The translations under genes and the position numbers were made by a program. A stretch of 64,000 nt of DNA from Variovorax flavidus (GTDB taxonomy: Bacteria > Pseudomonadota > Gammaproteobacteria > Burkholderiales > Burkholderiaceae_C): positions 2,046,001 through 2,110,000 of the forward strand of contig NZ_JASZYE010000001.1 in NCBI RefSeq assembly GCF_030317145.1. Reading direction: 5' to 3'. Positions 50,944 through 59,361 of this stretch are shown one piece after another (position 1 is the first letter of the stretch; each line of letters opens with the position of its first letter). Below the pieces are notes generated by a model. That model made no database searches and had not been told where the DNA came from. It saw nothing but the letters and a program-made list of their open reading frames with translations.

Positions 50944-53900
50944 ATGCCCATGGCTGAGTCCCGGTCTCGACCCCTGTCGAAGCACGCGCCGCGCGCGGGC
51001 AGCGCACTGCGCGACCCGTTCGAGCGGCTGGCCGACGCCGGCGTGCGACTGAACGAATTGCAGAGCTCCGGGAGGGTGTGCGACCTGCTGGTCGAAGAGG
51101 CCGCCGGACTCATTGGCGCCCAGCGCGTGCTCCTCGTGCTCGATACGGAAACCGGCCTGCGCCATGCGGGCGCGAGGTTGCCACCCGCCGAAGACGCCGG
51201 CACCCTCCTCGGCGCCATCACACCCTGGCTCGACGACACCCGCCGCACCCGCAAGCCGAGCCTGCGGCACGGACCCGATGACGCCGTCGCGATCGACCAA
51301 CGCTCCTGCCTGATCGCGCCGCTGATGGCGCAAGGGGAATTGCTCGGCTATCTCTACGCCGACATCGAAGGCCGGTTCGATCGCTTCGAACAGGTGCACC
51401 GTGACCTGCTGTCCGCACTCGCGCGGCAGGCGGCCGGCGCCCTGGCCCACACCCGCGTCCGCGAGGAGCTTCAGCGCGAATTGGCCGCGTGCAAGCGCGA
51501 GCGCATGCAGCGTGCCGAAGAACTCACCCTGGTCAACGGCATCCAGCGGGGCATGGCAGCCAAGCTGGGCTTCCAGGCCATCGTCGACCTCGTGGGCGAC
51601 AAGCTGCGCGAACTCTTCGATTCCGGCGACCTGAACATCGTGTGGTGGGACGACAAGACCAATCTCGTGCAGGTGCTGTACCGCTACGAACACAACCGGC
51701 CCCTGCCACTGCCGCCGGCACGCCCGTTGAAGCCGGACGAACCCCTGGCCCGCATGCTGCTCGCGCGCAAGGTTGGCGTCGCCAACACGCGCGAGGAGCA
51801 GACCCGGGTCGGCCTGCACCCCGCACCCGGAACCGACTGGGCCCATTCCATCGTCGCCGTGCCGATCATCGGCAGCGACCGCGTCCTCGGCGTCATCGCG
51901 CTGCAGAACCACGATCGCGAATACGCCTTCGGCGCGCACGAGGTCGGGCTGCTCGAAACGGTAGCCGCCAGCATGGGCCTGGCGCTGGAGAACGCCCGCC
52001 TCTTCGACGAGACGCAGCGCCACGGCCACGAAATGCTGGAGGCGCTGGCGCACCAGACTGCCGCAGCCGAAGTGCTGAAAGTCATCGGCAGCTCGGTTGC
52101 CGACCCCGGGCCGGTGTTCGACAAGATCATCGAGTGCTGCGAGCGGCTGTTCGACGTCAGCTCCTTCGCCCTGATGATGCTGGACGACCAGGGCCGGCTC
52201 GCGCTCACGCGGTGGGTGATGACGGCCACTGGCCGCGCCACGGTCAGCGAGGAGCGGCTGGCCGAGATCAGCGCGTCGATGCAGGCGAACTACCCGATGC
52301 CGATCTCGGGCACTTCGGCCGAGGTCTCGTTTCGCACCGGCGATCTGGTGGAGTTCGCCGACGTGCTCGCCGATCCTGCGGCGCCACTGGTCTTGCGCCG
52401 CAATGCCGAGCTCGCGGGAACCAGCTTCGCCAACCTGTCCGCGCCGCTGGTCTGGGAAGGCCGCGGCATCGGCATCCTGAGCATGCAGCGCACGGAAGTC
52501 GGTCCGTTCCGGCCCAGCGAGCGCGCCCTGCTCAAGACCTTTGCCGACCAGGCCGTCATCGCGATCCAGAACGCACAGCTTTTCAACGAGACCCAGGCGG
52601 CGCTGAACAAGGTCGAGGTGCGCACCGGGGAACTGACCGAGTCGCTCGAATACCAGACCGCCGTCAGCGACGTGCTGCGCGTCATCAGCGAATCGCGCAC
52701 CGACGTGACGCCGGTGTTCGAGGCGATCCTGGACTGCACCATGTGGTTGTTCGAAGGCCCGGCCTCCGCGATCTTCAGCTACGACGGGCGCATGGTTCAC
52801 CTGGCCGCGACCCGCAACTGGTCCCCGGAGGCGCTGGAGGCGGCGCGCACCGTGTGGCCTGCGCCGCCCGACCCGCGCCAGCTGAACGGCCGCGTCATTC
52901 TGGAGCGAAGGCCCCTGAGCATCGAGGACGCCTGGTCCGACCCGGACTACGACCGCCGCCTGGCGAACAGCGGCAACCGGCGCCGGATGATCTGCGCGCC
53001 CATGCTCAAGGACGGCGTGCCGATCGGCGCGATCACCACTGCCTGGCCCGCGCCCGGCGAGACACCGCAACGGCAGATCGACCTGCTCCAGCTCTTTGCC
53101 GACCAGGCCGTGCTCGCGATCGAGAACGTGCGGCTGATCCACGAAACCCGCGAGGCGCTCGAACGCCAGACCGCGACCGCGGACGTGCTGCAGGTCATCA
53201 GCGAATCGATGGAGAACGCGCAGCCCGTGTTCGACAAGATCCTGGAAAGCTGCCAGCGCCTGTTCTCCGGCACCCAGCTCGGCATCTCGCTGGTCGGGGA
53301 TGACGGAATGATGCACCTCGGCGCGCATCGGGGCTCTGCCCGCGAAGTACTCGAGCGCTACTATCCCCGGCCCATCGACCGTTCGCCCATCGGGGACGCC
53401 ATGGCCGGCCCCGAGGCGCTCCATATTCCGGATGCGCTCGGCGAGCCGAACCTGCCGCCGTTCATGCGCGAGGTTGCCGAACACATCGGCAACTACGCGA
53501 TCCTGATTGCCCCGCTGACGTGGGAGGGCCGCTACATCGGCTCGATCCACGTCGCGCGCCAGCCGCCGGGCCCCTTTGCCGACAAGGAAATCAGGCTGCT
53601 CGAAACCTTCGCCGACCAGGCGGTGATCGCCATCCAGAACGCCCGCCTGTTCAACGAGACCAAGGAAGCACGCGCTGCCGCCGAGGCCACGAACGAGGCC
53701 AAGAGCGCCTTCCTCGCAACGATGAGCCACGAGATCCGCACGCCGATGAACGCGGTCATCGGCATGAGCGGCCTGCTGCTCGACACGCCGCTCGACGCCG
53801 AGCAGCAGGACTACGTCTCGACCATCCGCGATTCCGGCGATGCATTGCTGACCCTCATCAACGACATCCTCGACTACTCGAAGATCGAGGCCGGCCGCAT

Positions 53901-55248
53901 GGACATCGAGCAGCATCCCTTCGACCTGCGCGAGTGCGTGGAGTCGGCGCTCGACCTCGTCAGCACGCGCGCGACCGAGAAGCACCTCGACATCGCCTAC
54001 GTGTTCGAAGGCGACGTGCCGGTGGGGGTGAACGGCGACCTCACCCGGCTGCGGCAGATCCTCCTGAACCTGCTGAGCAACGCGGTGAAGTTCACTGAGG
54101 CCGGCGAAGTCGTGCTGACCGTGAGCGCGGAACCAGCCTCCGCTGGCAAGGTCGCGCTGACCTTCGCCGTGCGCGATACAGGCATCGGCCTGTCGCCACA
54201 GGGCATGAGCCGGCTGTTCCAATCCTTCTCGCAGGCCGACTCCAGCACCACGCGCAAGTACGGCGGCACGGGTCTCGGCCTCGCCATCAGCAAGCGGCTG
54301 ACCGAGCTCATGGGCGGGACCATGTGGGTCGAAAGCGGAGGCCCGGGCACCGGCTCGACCTTCTTCTTCACCGTCGATGCGCAGATTGCGGACACGCCGC
54401 CGAGCCGGCGCCCCGCCGTCACGGGCGTGCAGGTCGACCTGCAGGACAAGCGCGTGCTCGTCGTGGACGACAACGCCACCAACCGGCGCGTGCTCACGCT
54501 CCAGACCGGCCGATGGGGCATGGCGTCGCGCGACACCGAATCGCCTGCCGAAGCCTTGCGCTGGCTCGACCAGGGCGAGCGCTACGACATCGCCATCCTC
54601 GACATGCACATGCCCGAAATGGACGGCGTCGACCTGGCGCGGCGCATCCGCGCGAACCACAGGACGCTGCCGCTCGTGCTGTTCAGCTCGCTGGGCCGGC
54701 GCGAAGCGGGCGATGCCGAATCGCTGTTCAACGCCTATCTGTCGAAGCCGATCCACCAGTCGCAATTGTTCGACACGCTGGTGAACCTGCTTGCGCACGA
54801 GCCGGCCGCCAGACCCGCACCCAGCGTTGCGGCGAAGCCGCAGATCGATCCGGCGATGGCCACGCACCATCCGCTGCGCATCCTGCTGGCCGAGGACAAC
54901 GCGGTGAACCAGAAGCTCGCCATGCGCCTGCTGCAGCAGATGGGCTACCGCGCGGACCTCGCCTCCAATGGCATCGAAGCCGTCGAGTCGGTGCAGCGCC
55001 AGACTTACGACGTGGTGCTGATGGACGTGCAAATGCCCGAACTCGACGGGCTCGACGCCACGCGCCAGATCTGCACGCTGCTGGCGCCCACGCAGCGCCC
55101 GCGCATCGTGGCGATGACCGCCAATGCCATGCAGGGCGACCAGGAAATGTGCCTCGCGGCGGGCATGGACGACTACCTGACCAAGCCGATCCGGGTCGAC
55201 CGGCTGGTCGAGGCCCTGCACAACGTCCCTGCGCGCAAGGACCGCTGA
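50944..55248 (+). CDS. Soluble hybrid histidine kinase, five GAF domains and two receivers
   Basis: This is a very large (1434-residue) cytosolic sensor kinase with no membrane segment. Five GAF-type sensor domains are readable at about 35-170, 205-352, 380-545, 575-735 and 745-905. The last three are each preceded by a similar helix ([30 protein letters not shown]) and end in a near-identical [12 protein letters not shown] or [12 protein letters not shown], so they arose by internal duplication. Then follow HisKA (H929 in [10 protein letters not shown]), HATPase (N box [10 protein letters not shown]2 GTGLGLAI; about 1035-1150), receiver 1 (D1220 in [10 protein letters not shown]) and receiver 2 (D1361 in [10 protein letters not shown]). 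No HPt domain or output DNA-binding partner is nearby. It is 213 bases upstream of the STAS operon and probably feeds into it. Confidence 0.92.
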   Translation: MPMAESRSRPLSKHAPRAGSALRDPFERLADAGVRLNELQSSGRVCDLLVEEAAGLIGAQRVLLVLDTETGLRHAGARLPPAEDAGTLLGAITPWLDDTRRTRKPSLRHGPDDAVAIDQRSCLIAPLMAQGELLGYLYADIEGRFDRFEQVHRDLLSALARQAAGALAHTRVREELQRELAACKRERMQRAEELTLVNGIQRGMAAKLGFQAIVDLVGDKLRELFDSGDLNIVWWDDKTNLVQVLYRYEHNRPLPLPPARPLKPDEPLARMLLARKVGVANTREEQTRVGLHPAPGTDWAHSIVAVPIIGSDRVLGVIALQNHDREYAFGAHEVGLLETVAASMGLALENARLFDETQRHGHEMLEALAHQTAAAEVLKVIGSSVADPGPVFDKIIECCERLFDVSSFALMMLDDQGRLALTRWVMTATGRATVSEERLAEISASMQANYPMPISGTSAEVSFRTGDLVEFADVLADPAAPLVLRRNAELAGTSFANLSAPLVWEGRGIGILSMQRTEVGPFRPSERALLKTFADQAVIAIQNAQLFNETQAALNKVEVRTGELTESLEYQTAVSDVLRVISESRTDVTPVFEAILDCTMWLFEGPASAIFSYDGRMVHLAATRNWSPEALEAARTVWPAPPDPRQLNGRVILERRPLSIEDAWSDPDYDRRLANSGNRRRMICAPMLKDGVPIGAITTAWPAPGETPQRQIDLLQLFADQAVLAIENVRLIHETREALERQTATADVLQVISESMENAQPVFDKILESCQRLFSGTQLGISLVGDDGMMHLGAHRGSAREVLERYYPRPIDRSPIGDAMAGPEALHIPDALGEPNLPPFMREVAEHIGNYAILIAPLTWEGRYIGSIHVARQPPGPFADKEIRLLETFADQAVIAIQNARLFNETKEARAAAEATNEAKSAFLATMSHEIRTPMNAVIGMSGLLLDTPLDAEQQDYVSTIRDSGDALLTLINDILDYSKIEAGRMDIEQHPFDLRECVESALDLVSTRATEKHLDIAYVFEGDVPVGVNGDLTRLRQILLNLLSNAVKFTEAGEVVLTVSAEPASAGKVALTFAVRDTGIGLSPQGMSRLFQSFSQADSSTTRKYGGTGLGLAISKRLTELMGGTMWVESGGPGTGSTFFFTVDAQIADTPPSRRPAVTGVQVDLQDKRVLVVDDNATNRRVLTLQTGRWGMASRDTESPAEALRWLDQGERYDIAILDMHMPEMDGVDLARRIRANHRTLPLVLFSSLGRREAGDAESLFNAYLSKPIHQSQLFDTLVNLLAHEPAARPAPSVAAKPQIDPAMATHHPLRILLAEDNAVNQKLAMRLLQQMGYRADLASNGIEAVESVQRQTYDVVLMDVQMPELDGLDATRQICTLLAPTQRPRIVAMTANAMQGDQEMCLAAGMDDYLTKPIRVDRLVEALHNVPARKDR

Positions 55249-55460
55249 AATCCGCAATTTCGCCGTCGGACGCATCCACATTTCGGTGTAGGACGATTTA
55301 TCGACGTGGCCGCAATTTGGGCGTAAGCTAGAAAAAGGTTCTATCTGTTGCTTGTAAGACGATCTTGTTTGGTTTTAGAAACAAGAACAACTCACGAACG
55401 AGACAGTTCTTGCAGCCAGGAACCGATTCGGACCCCATCGACATCGATTGCGGAGAACGT
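55249..55460. promoter_or_regulatory. AT-rich promoter region of the STAS-GTPase operon
   Basis: This 212-base gap is clearly less GC-rich than its surroundings. It contains a direct repeat CCGCAATTT (55252-55260 and 55310-55318) and related GTAGGACGAT/GTAAGACGAT strings. It also has a perfect 7-bp inverted repeat CTTGTTT/AAACAAG (55364-55385, 8-base loop). It most likely holds a promoter, possibly with response-regulator sites; no gene is seen. Confidence 0.5.
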
Positions 55461-55817
55461 ATGGACCTGAGAAGCGAGCAACTGGCCGACGGCGTCGAAA
55501 AGATCAGTCTGGTCGGGCGCATGGACAGCATCGGCGGACATGACATCGATCTGCGCTTCGCCGCCCTCGTCGCCACCCGAAAGCTTCTTGCCGTGGTCGA
55601 TATGTCGGAGGTGTCCTTTCTGGCTTCCATCGGCATTCGCACACTGGTCATCAATGCGAGGGCCCAGTCCTCGCGCGGCGGCGTGATGGCGCTGGCGAAC
55701 CCTCAGCCCCTGGTGGCCGAGGTGCTCAAGATGGCGGGGATCGACACGATCATCCCCGTCTACCCCGATGTCGATACCGCCTGCAGCGCGCTGATGGCGG
55801 CAGCAGAAAGCCGCTGA
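55461..55817 (+). CDS. STAS-domain anti-sigma-factor antagonist-like protein
   Basis: This is a cytosolic protein of 118 residues with the STAS fold of SpoIIAA/RsbV. In partner switching its Ser is phosphorylated by the GHKL kinase and dephosphorylated by a PP2C phosphatase. The loop is VDMSEVSFLASIGIRTLV; aligned with SpoIIAA, Ser56 sits at the phosphorylated Ser58, while the neighbouring Asp and Ser are Ala55 and Ile57. ATG 55461 follows GGAG by 6 bases; a TTG at 55365 would add an Arg/Asn-rich stretch that is not part of the fold. Its stop overlaps the kinase ATG (TGATG). Confidence 0.88.
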   Translation: MDLRSEQLADGVEKISLVGRMDSIGGHDIDLRFAALVATRKLLAVVDMSEVSFLASIGIRTLVINARAQSSRGGVMALANPQPLVAEVLKMAGIDTIIPVYPDVDTACSALMAAAESR

Positions 55818-56254
55818 TGTCTCAGTTCGACGGGGAGCCGCAGGCATCCCTGATCGTCGGCAGCGAATTGCGCGAACTCCCGCGCGTCACCGCCTGGGTG
55901 CACGACTGGGCCGAGCACCAGCACCTGCCGGAACGGGTCGCGCAGAGCCTCGACCTCTGCTCCGTCGAGGTGCTCACGAACATCATGACCTACGCCTGCA
56001 GCGAAGGTGCGCAGCGCATCGTCCTGCACCTGGGCTGGCAAGGCGAGGATGTGGCACTGGACGTCGAGGACGAAGGCAGCGAGTTCGACCTCAGGAAGGT
56101 TCCCGATCCGACACGGGCCACCAGCGTTCAGGACGCACGCATCGGCGGCTGGGGCATTCCCATCGTTCGCCATTTCTCCGATGGCGTGCGCTATCGCCAC
56201 GAAGACGGACGCAATTGCCTGACGCTCCTGTTCCGGGCGTCGCCGCCGCACTGA
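55817..56254 (+). CDS. GHKL ATP-binding anti-sigma-like kinase (RsbW/SpoIIAB type)
   Basis: This is a small HATPase_c_2 protein of 145 residues, the expected kinase and binding partner of the STAS protein. The N box is SVEVLTNIMTYA (E51, N55), the G1 box VEDEGSEFD and the G2 box ARIGGWGIPIVRHFSD. It contains no sigma-binding partner or membrane anchor of its own. ATG overlaps the STAS stop, so the two are translationally coupled in a 1:1 fashion, as in classic rsbV-rsbW pairs. No sigma factor gene is present in the window. Confidence 0.9.
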   Translation: MSQFDGEPQASLIVGSELRELPRVTAWVHDWAEHQHLPERVAQSLDLCSVEVLTNIMTYACSEGAQRIVLHLGWQGEDVALDVEDEGSEFDLRKVPDPTRATSVQDARIGGWGIPIVRHFSDGVRYRHEDGRNCLTLLFRASPPH

Positions 56255-56297
56255 TCGACCTTCACCCCCGTCAATTCACAACCGAGGAGACTTCTCA

Positions 56298-56924
56298 ATG
56301 GGAACGGCAGCCAAAAACTCACCCAGCATCGATGCGCAAAGCGCGTTGGCGGCTCAGGCGGCTCTTGCCGGCGGCCAGCCCAATGGCGCGGGCGAAAGCT
56401 CCGGCGTCGACAAGATGCGCGAATTGTTGTTCGGCAACCAGATGCAGGACTACGACAAGCGCTTTTCCATTCTCGAGGATCGCTTCCAGCAACGGCTGCG
56501 CGACCTGGAGGCAGAGTCGAACCGCAGCCTGAGCAGCCTCGAATCGACCATGAAGAAGCAGCTCGAATCGGTCGCCGGCCAGTTCCGCGAGGAAAAGGAT
56601 CTGCGCTCCGATGCCGACAAGGAGCTGGAGCGCAGCCTGCGCGATCACACGCAGGCGCTGGAGAAGAGACTCGCCCAGGTGTCCGACCAGCTCGCGCGGC
56701 ATGAGCGCGAATTCACGGACCGGCTGAGCCATGAGGTCCAGGGCTTGCGCGAGGACATCAAGCGGCGCCAGGACGACAGCCGCGCCACCATCGAACGCAT
56801 GTTCGCCGAACTCAGCAACGTCAAGACCGATCGCAACCTGCTTGCGGGCCTGTTCGTCGAGATCGCCAAATGCTTGAATCAGGAAGTCACGCCCAAGGGC
56901 GGCAACGGCATCGAGCGCGGGTGA
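56298..56924 (+). CDS. Coiled-coil protein of the GTPase/OmpA locus
   Basis: This is a 208-residue soluble protein. After a low-complexity N-terminus (1-36), a conserved-looking block VDKMRELLFGNQMQDYDKRF (37-56) leads into a long charged coiled coil (about 57-170) with heptad repeats, ending in ATIERMFAELSNVKTDRNLL (about 164-183) and a short helix LAGLFVEIAKCLNQEV. No enzyme motif. It lies between the partner-switching pair and the OmpA/GTPase genes, so it may be a scaffold or effector that links them. The same block next to small GTPases is my recollection of related loci and is not verified. Confidence 0.7.
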   Translation: MGTAAKNSPSIDAQSALAAQAALAGGQPNGAGESSGVDKMRELLFGNQMQDYDKRFSILEDRFQQRLRDLEAESNRSLSSLESTMKKQLESVAGQFREEKDLRSDADKELERSLRDHTQALEKRLAQVSDQLARHEREFTDRLSHEVQGLREDIKRRQDDSRATIERMFAELSNVKTDRNLLAGLFVEIAKCLNQEVTPKGGNGIERG

Positions 56925-56982
56925 GCCGCGCTGCCGGCTCGCCAGATCAGCTCGCGAGAACGCGCGCCGGAGCGGAGGCGCG

Positions 56983-58842
56983 GTGAACGCGCGCCTGTCG
57001 CTGACCGCGACGAGTGCGCCCGGCAGCGCTTCCGATGAGGACCCGAACCAGCGGCTCGCCAGCCTGCTCCTGGAACTGGCGCGCTGCGTCGATCCGGAGG
57101 TGGCCGCGAAGGTCCCGAGCCGTCTGCAGGAAGATCCCCGGCTGGAGGCCATGCGCGGCGTGCTGTTCGCACGCGAGCAGGTGGCGCTGGCGAGGCTGCA
57201 GCACAAGGTCGACGACCCGCGCGAGTTCGCCGGCGCGGTGGGCGCGGTGCTGCCCGCCGCCTTCACGCTGGCGGCGCAGGACGCGCAGCTCGGCCACGCG
57301 ATCGCGCCCACGGTCGAGCGCGCGGCCCAGGCCTCCATCCAGAAGAACCCGGGCACGATGGTCGACATCCTGTACCCGGTCATGGGCCCGGCAATCCGCA
57401 AGGCGATTGCCGAGAGCGTCGAAGGCTCACTGCAATCGGTCAACCAGGCGCTCAAGCACAGCCTCTCGTGGCGCGGCCTCAAGTGGCGCATCGAGGCCTG
57501 GCGCAGCGGAACCACCTTCGGCGAAGTGGTGCTCCAGCACACGGCCGTCTTTAGGGTCGAACACCTCTTCCTGATCCACCGCAAGACAGGCCTCCTGCTC
57601 ACGCACGTCGCGCGCGACGATGCGACCACGCGCGACCCGCAGCTGGTGTCCGCCATGCTCTCCGCGATCCAGGATTTCGTGCGCGATTCCTTCGATGAAT
57701 CGGGCACCGGCGGCACCAGCGGCCGCAGCATCGACAGCCTGCGCCTCGGCGACCTGCTGCTGTGGTGCGAGGAAGGGCCGCAGGCCTTTCTGGCCGCCGT
57801 GATCCACGGCAATCCCCCTGCGATGGTGCGCACGCGCCTGGGTGAGACGCTGGGCGCCGTGCACGAGCAATGGCGCACGGCGCTCGACGAGTTCAATGGC
57901 GACACCGCGCCCTTCGAGGAGACCGCGGAACGGCTGCGGCCCTGCCTGTTGTCGCAGGACGCCGAGTCGCGCAGGAAGGTCTCGCCGCTGCTCTGGGCCA
58001 TCCCGCTGGCGCTGCTGGTGGCGCTGGGCTACTGGATCACGCAACGTGTCATCGAGCGCCAGCGCGTCAACGCGTATATCGCGGCGCTGCAGGACCAGCC
58101 CGGCATCGTCGTGACGGGCGCGGAGCGCCGCGACGGGAAGTGGCTGGTGTCCGGACTGCGCGACCCGCTCGCCACACCGCCCGAAGCCCTGCTCGCGCAA
58201 ACCCGCCTCGACCCGTCGCGCGTGGCCGGCCGGTGGGAGCCCTACCAGGCGCTGCATCCGGCCATCATCCTGAAGCGGCTGCAGGCGACCCTCAATCCGC
58301 CGCCGACCGTCACCCTGACGCAGGAGGCGGGCGGCGTCCGCGCCACGGGCACTGCCACCCCCTACTGGATGGACAAGGCACGGGCCTTCCTGCTGACCTT
58401 GCCGGCCGGCGCACCCAAGGTGGACCTGAGCGCATTGCAGGACGTGCAGGATCCGGAATACGTCCGCCTGCACGACGCCATCCAGGCCCGCCTCATCCAC
58501 TTCGAGAACAACGTCGCGCGGCCCGCGGCCAACCAGGAAGCCATGCTCGACGCCGTCGCCGCGGAAGTTCGCGAGCTGATCCAGGTGTCGCGCACCTTCG
58601 GTTTCCCGGTGAAGGTCACGATCGTCGGGCACGCCGATGCCACCGGCAAGGAAAACTCCAATCTCGCCCTCAGCCTGGGGCGCGCGGAAGTCGTTCGCTC
58701 CATGCTGCGGGCGCGCGGCGTCGACCCGACCTTCCTCGCCGTGCGCGGCGCCGGCCCGCTGGAGCCGCTGAAGCCCGGTGCCAGCGAGGACGAGCTGTCG
58801 ATGAACCGGCGCGTTTCCTTCGTCGTGAGTTCCGGCGAATAG
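56983..58842 (+). CDS. One-TM protein with C-terminal OmpA peptidoglycan-binding domain
   Basis: This 619-residue protein starts at GTG 56983 (GGAG upstream). Residues 1-330 form a cytoplasmic region rich in helices with no recognised domain; its HTAVFRVEHLFLIHRKTGLL followed by LSAIQDFVRDSF resembles a signalling or GTPase-interacting module. A single membrane helix follows at about 335-353 (LLWAIPLALLVALGYWIT). The periplasmic part has a BON-like segment (IVVTGAERRDGKWLVSGLRD) and a C-terminal OmpA domain (about 540-615: TIVGHADATGKENSNLALSLGRAE, then ELSMNRRVSFVV). It could transmit or anchor a cytosolic GTPase signal to the cell wall. It ends 2 bases before the GTPase gene. Confidence 0.82.
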   Translation: MNARLSLTATSAPGSASDEDPNQRLASLLLELARCVDPEVAAKVPSRLQEDPRLEAMRGVLFAREQVALARLQHKVDDPREFAGAVGAVLPAAFTLAAQDAQLGHAIAPTVERAAQASIQKNPGTMVDILYPVMGPAIRKAIAESVEGSLQSVNQALKHSLSWRGLKWRIEAWRSGTTFGEVVLQHTAVFRVEHLFLIHRKTGLLLTHVARDDATTRDPQLVSAMLSAIQDFVRDSFDESGTGGTSGRSIDSLRLGDLLLWCEEGPQAFLAAVIHGNPPAMVRTRLGETLGAVHEQWRTALDEFNGDTAPFEETAERLRPCLLSQDAESRRKVSPLLWAIPLALLVALGYWITQRVIERQRVNAYIAALQDQPGIVVTGAERRDGKWLVSGLRDPLATPPEALLAQTRLDPSRVAGRWEPYQALHPAIILKRLQATLNPPPTVTLTQEAGGVRATGTATPYWMDKARAFLLTLPAGAPKVDLSALQDVQDPEYVRLHDAIQARLIHFENNVARPAANQEAMLDAVAAEVRELIQVSRTFGFPVKVTIVGHADATGKENSNLALSLGRAEVVRSMLRARGVDPTFLAVRGAGPLEPLKPGASEDELSMNRRVSFVVSSGE

Positions 58843-58844
58843 CC

Positions 58845-59339
58845 ATGATGCAAAAGAAGATCTGCCTGCTCGGCGCATTCGGCGTGGGAAAGACCAGCCT
58901 GGTGCGCCGTTACGTCCACACCATCTTCTCGGATGCCTACCTGACGACGGTGGGCGTGAAGATCGACAAGAAGGTGCTGAACGTCGGTTCGGAAGAAGTG
59001 GCGCTGATCCTGTGGGACATCGCCGGCGAGGACGAGGTCGCGGCCGTGCGCGTGAGCTACCTGCGTGGTGCGGCCGGCTACCTGCTCGTGGTCGATGGCA
59101 CGCGGCCCGAGACGCTGGACACGGCGGTCTCGATCCAGTCGCGCGTCAACGCGGAGATCGGCGCCGTTCCCTTCTTCGTCCTGCTCAACAAGGCGGACCT
59201 GCAGGAGGACTGGGCTATCCCACCCGAACGCATCGCGGCCCTGGAGGCATCGGGCTGGGTCTTTCGCCGCACCAGCGCCAAGACCGGCGATGGCGTCGAG
59301 ACGACCTTCGCGGAACTGGCGGCCCGACTGGCGCGATAG
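58845..59339 (+). CDS. Ras/Rab-like small GTPase
   Basis: This is a 164-residue cytosolic GTPase of the prokaryotic Ras superfamily. All five G motifs are present at nearly Ras numbering: G1 GAFGVGKT (10-17), a switch I Thr in YLTTVGVKID, G3 WDIAGEDE (57-64), G4 NKAD (115-118) and G5 SAK (144-146). The residue equal to Ras Gln61 is Glu62, which would be expected to slow intrinsic hydrolysis unless a partner supplies catalysis. There is no C-terminal Cys for lipidation. Start is ATG 58845 or 58848; it lies 2 bases after the OmpA-domain gene, so the two are coupled. Confidence 0.9.
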   Translation: MMQKKICLLGAFGVGKTSLVRRYVHTIFSDAYLTTVGVKIDKKVLNVGSEEVALILWDIAGEDEVAAVRVSYLRGAAGYLLVVDGTRPETLDTAVSIQSRVNAEIGAVPFFVLLNKADLQEDWAIPPERIAALEASGWVFRRTSAKTGDGVETTFAELAARLAR

Positions 59340-59361
59340 CGCGGCATCGTCAGCGATCAAC

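Noticed and set aside
50884..55281. A 1465-codon open frame on the minus strand opposite the hybrid kinase
   Set aside because: It mirrors the kinase gene codon by codon; its product is Arg/His/Ala/Val-rich without any domain, while the plus-strand frame shows kinase and receiver motifs. Long antisense frames are expected in GC-rich DNA.
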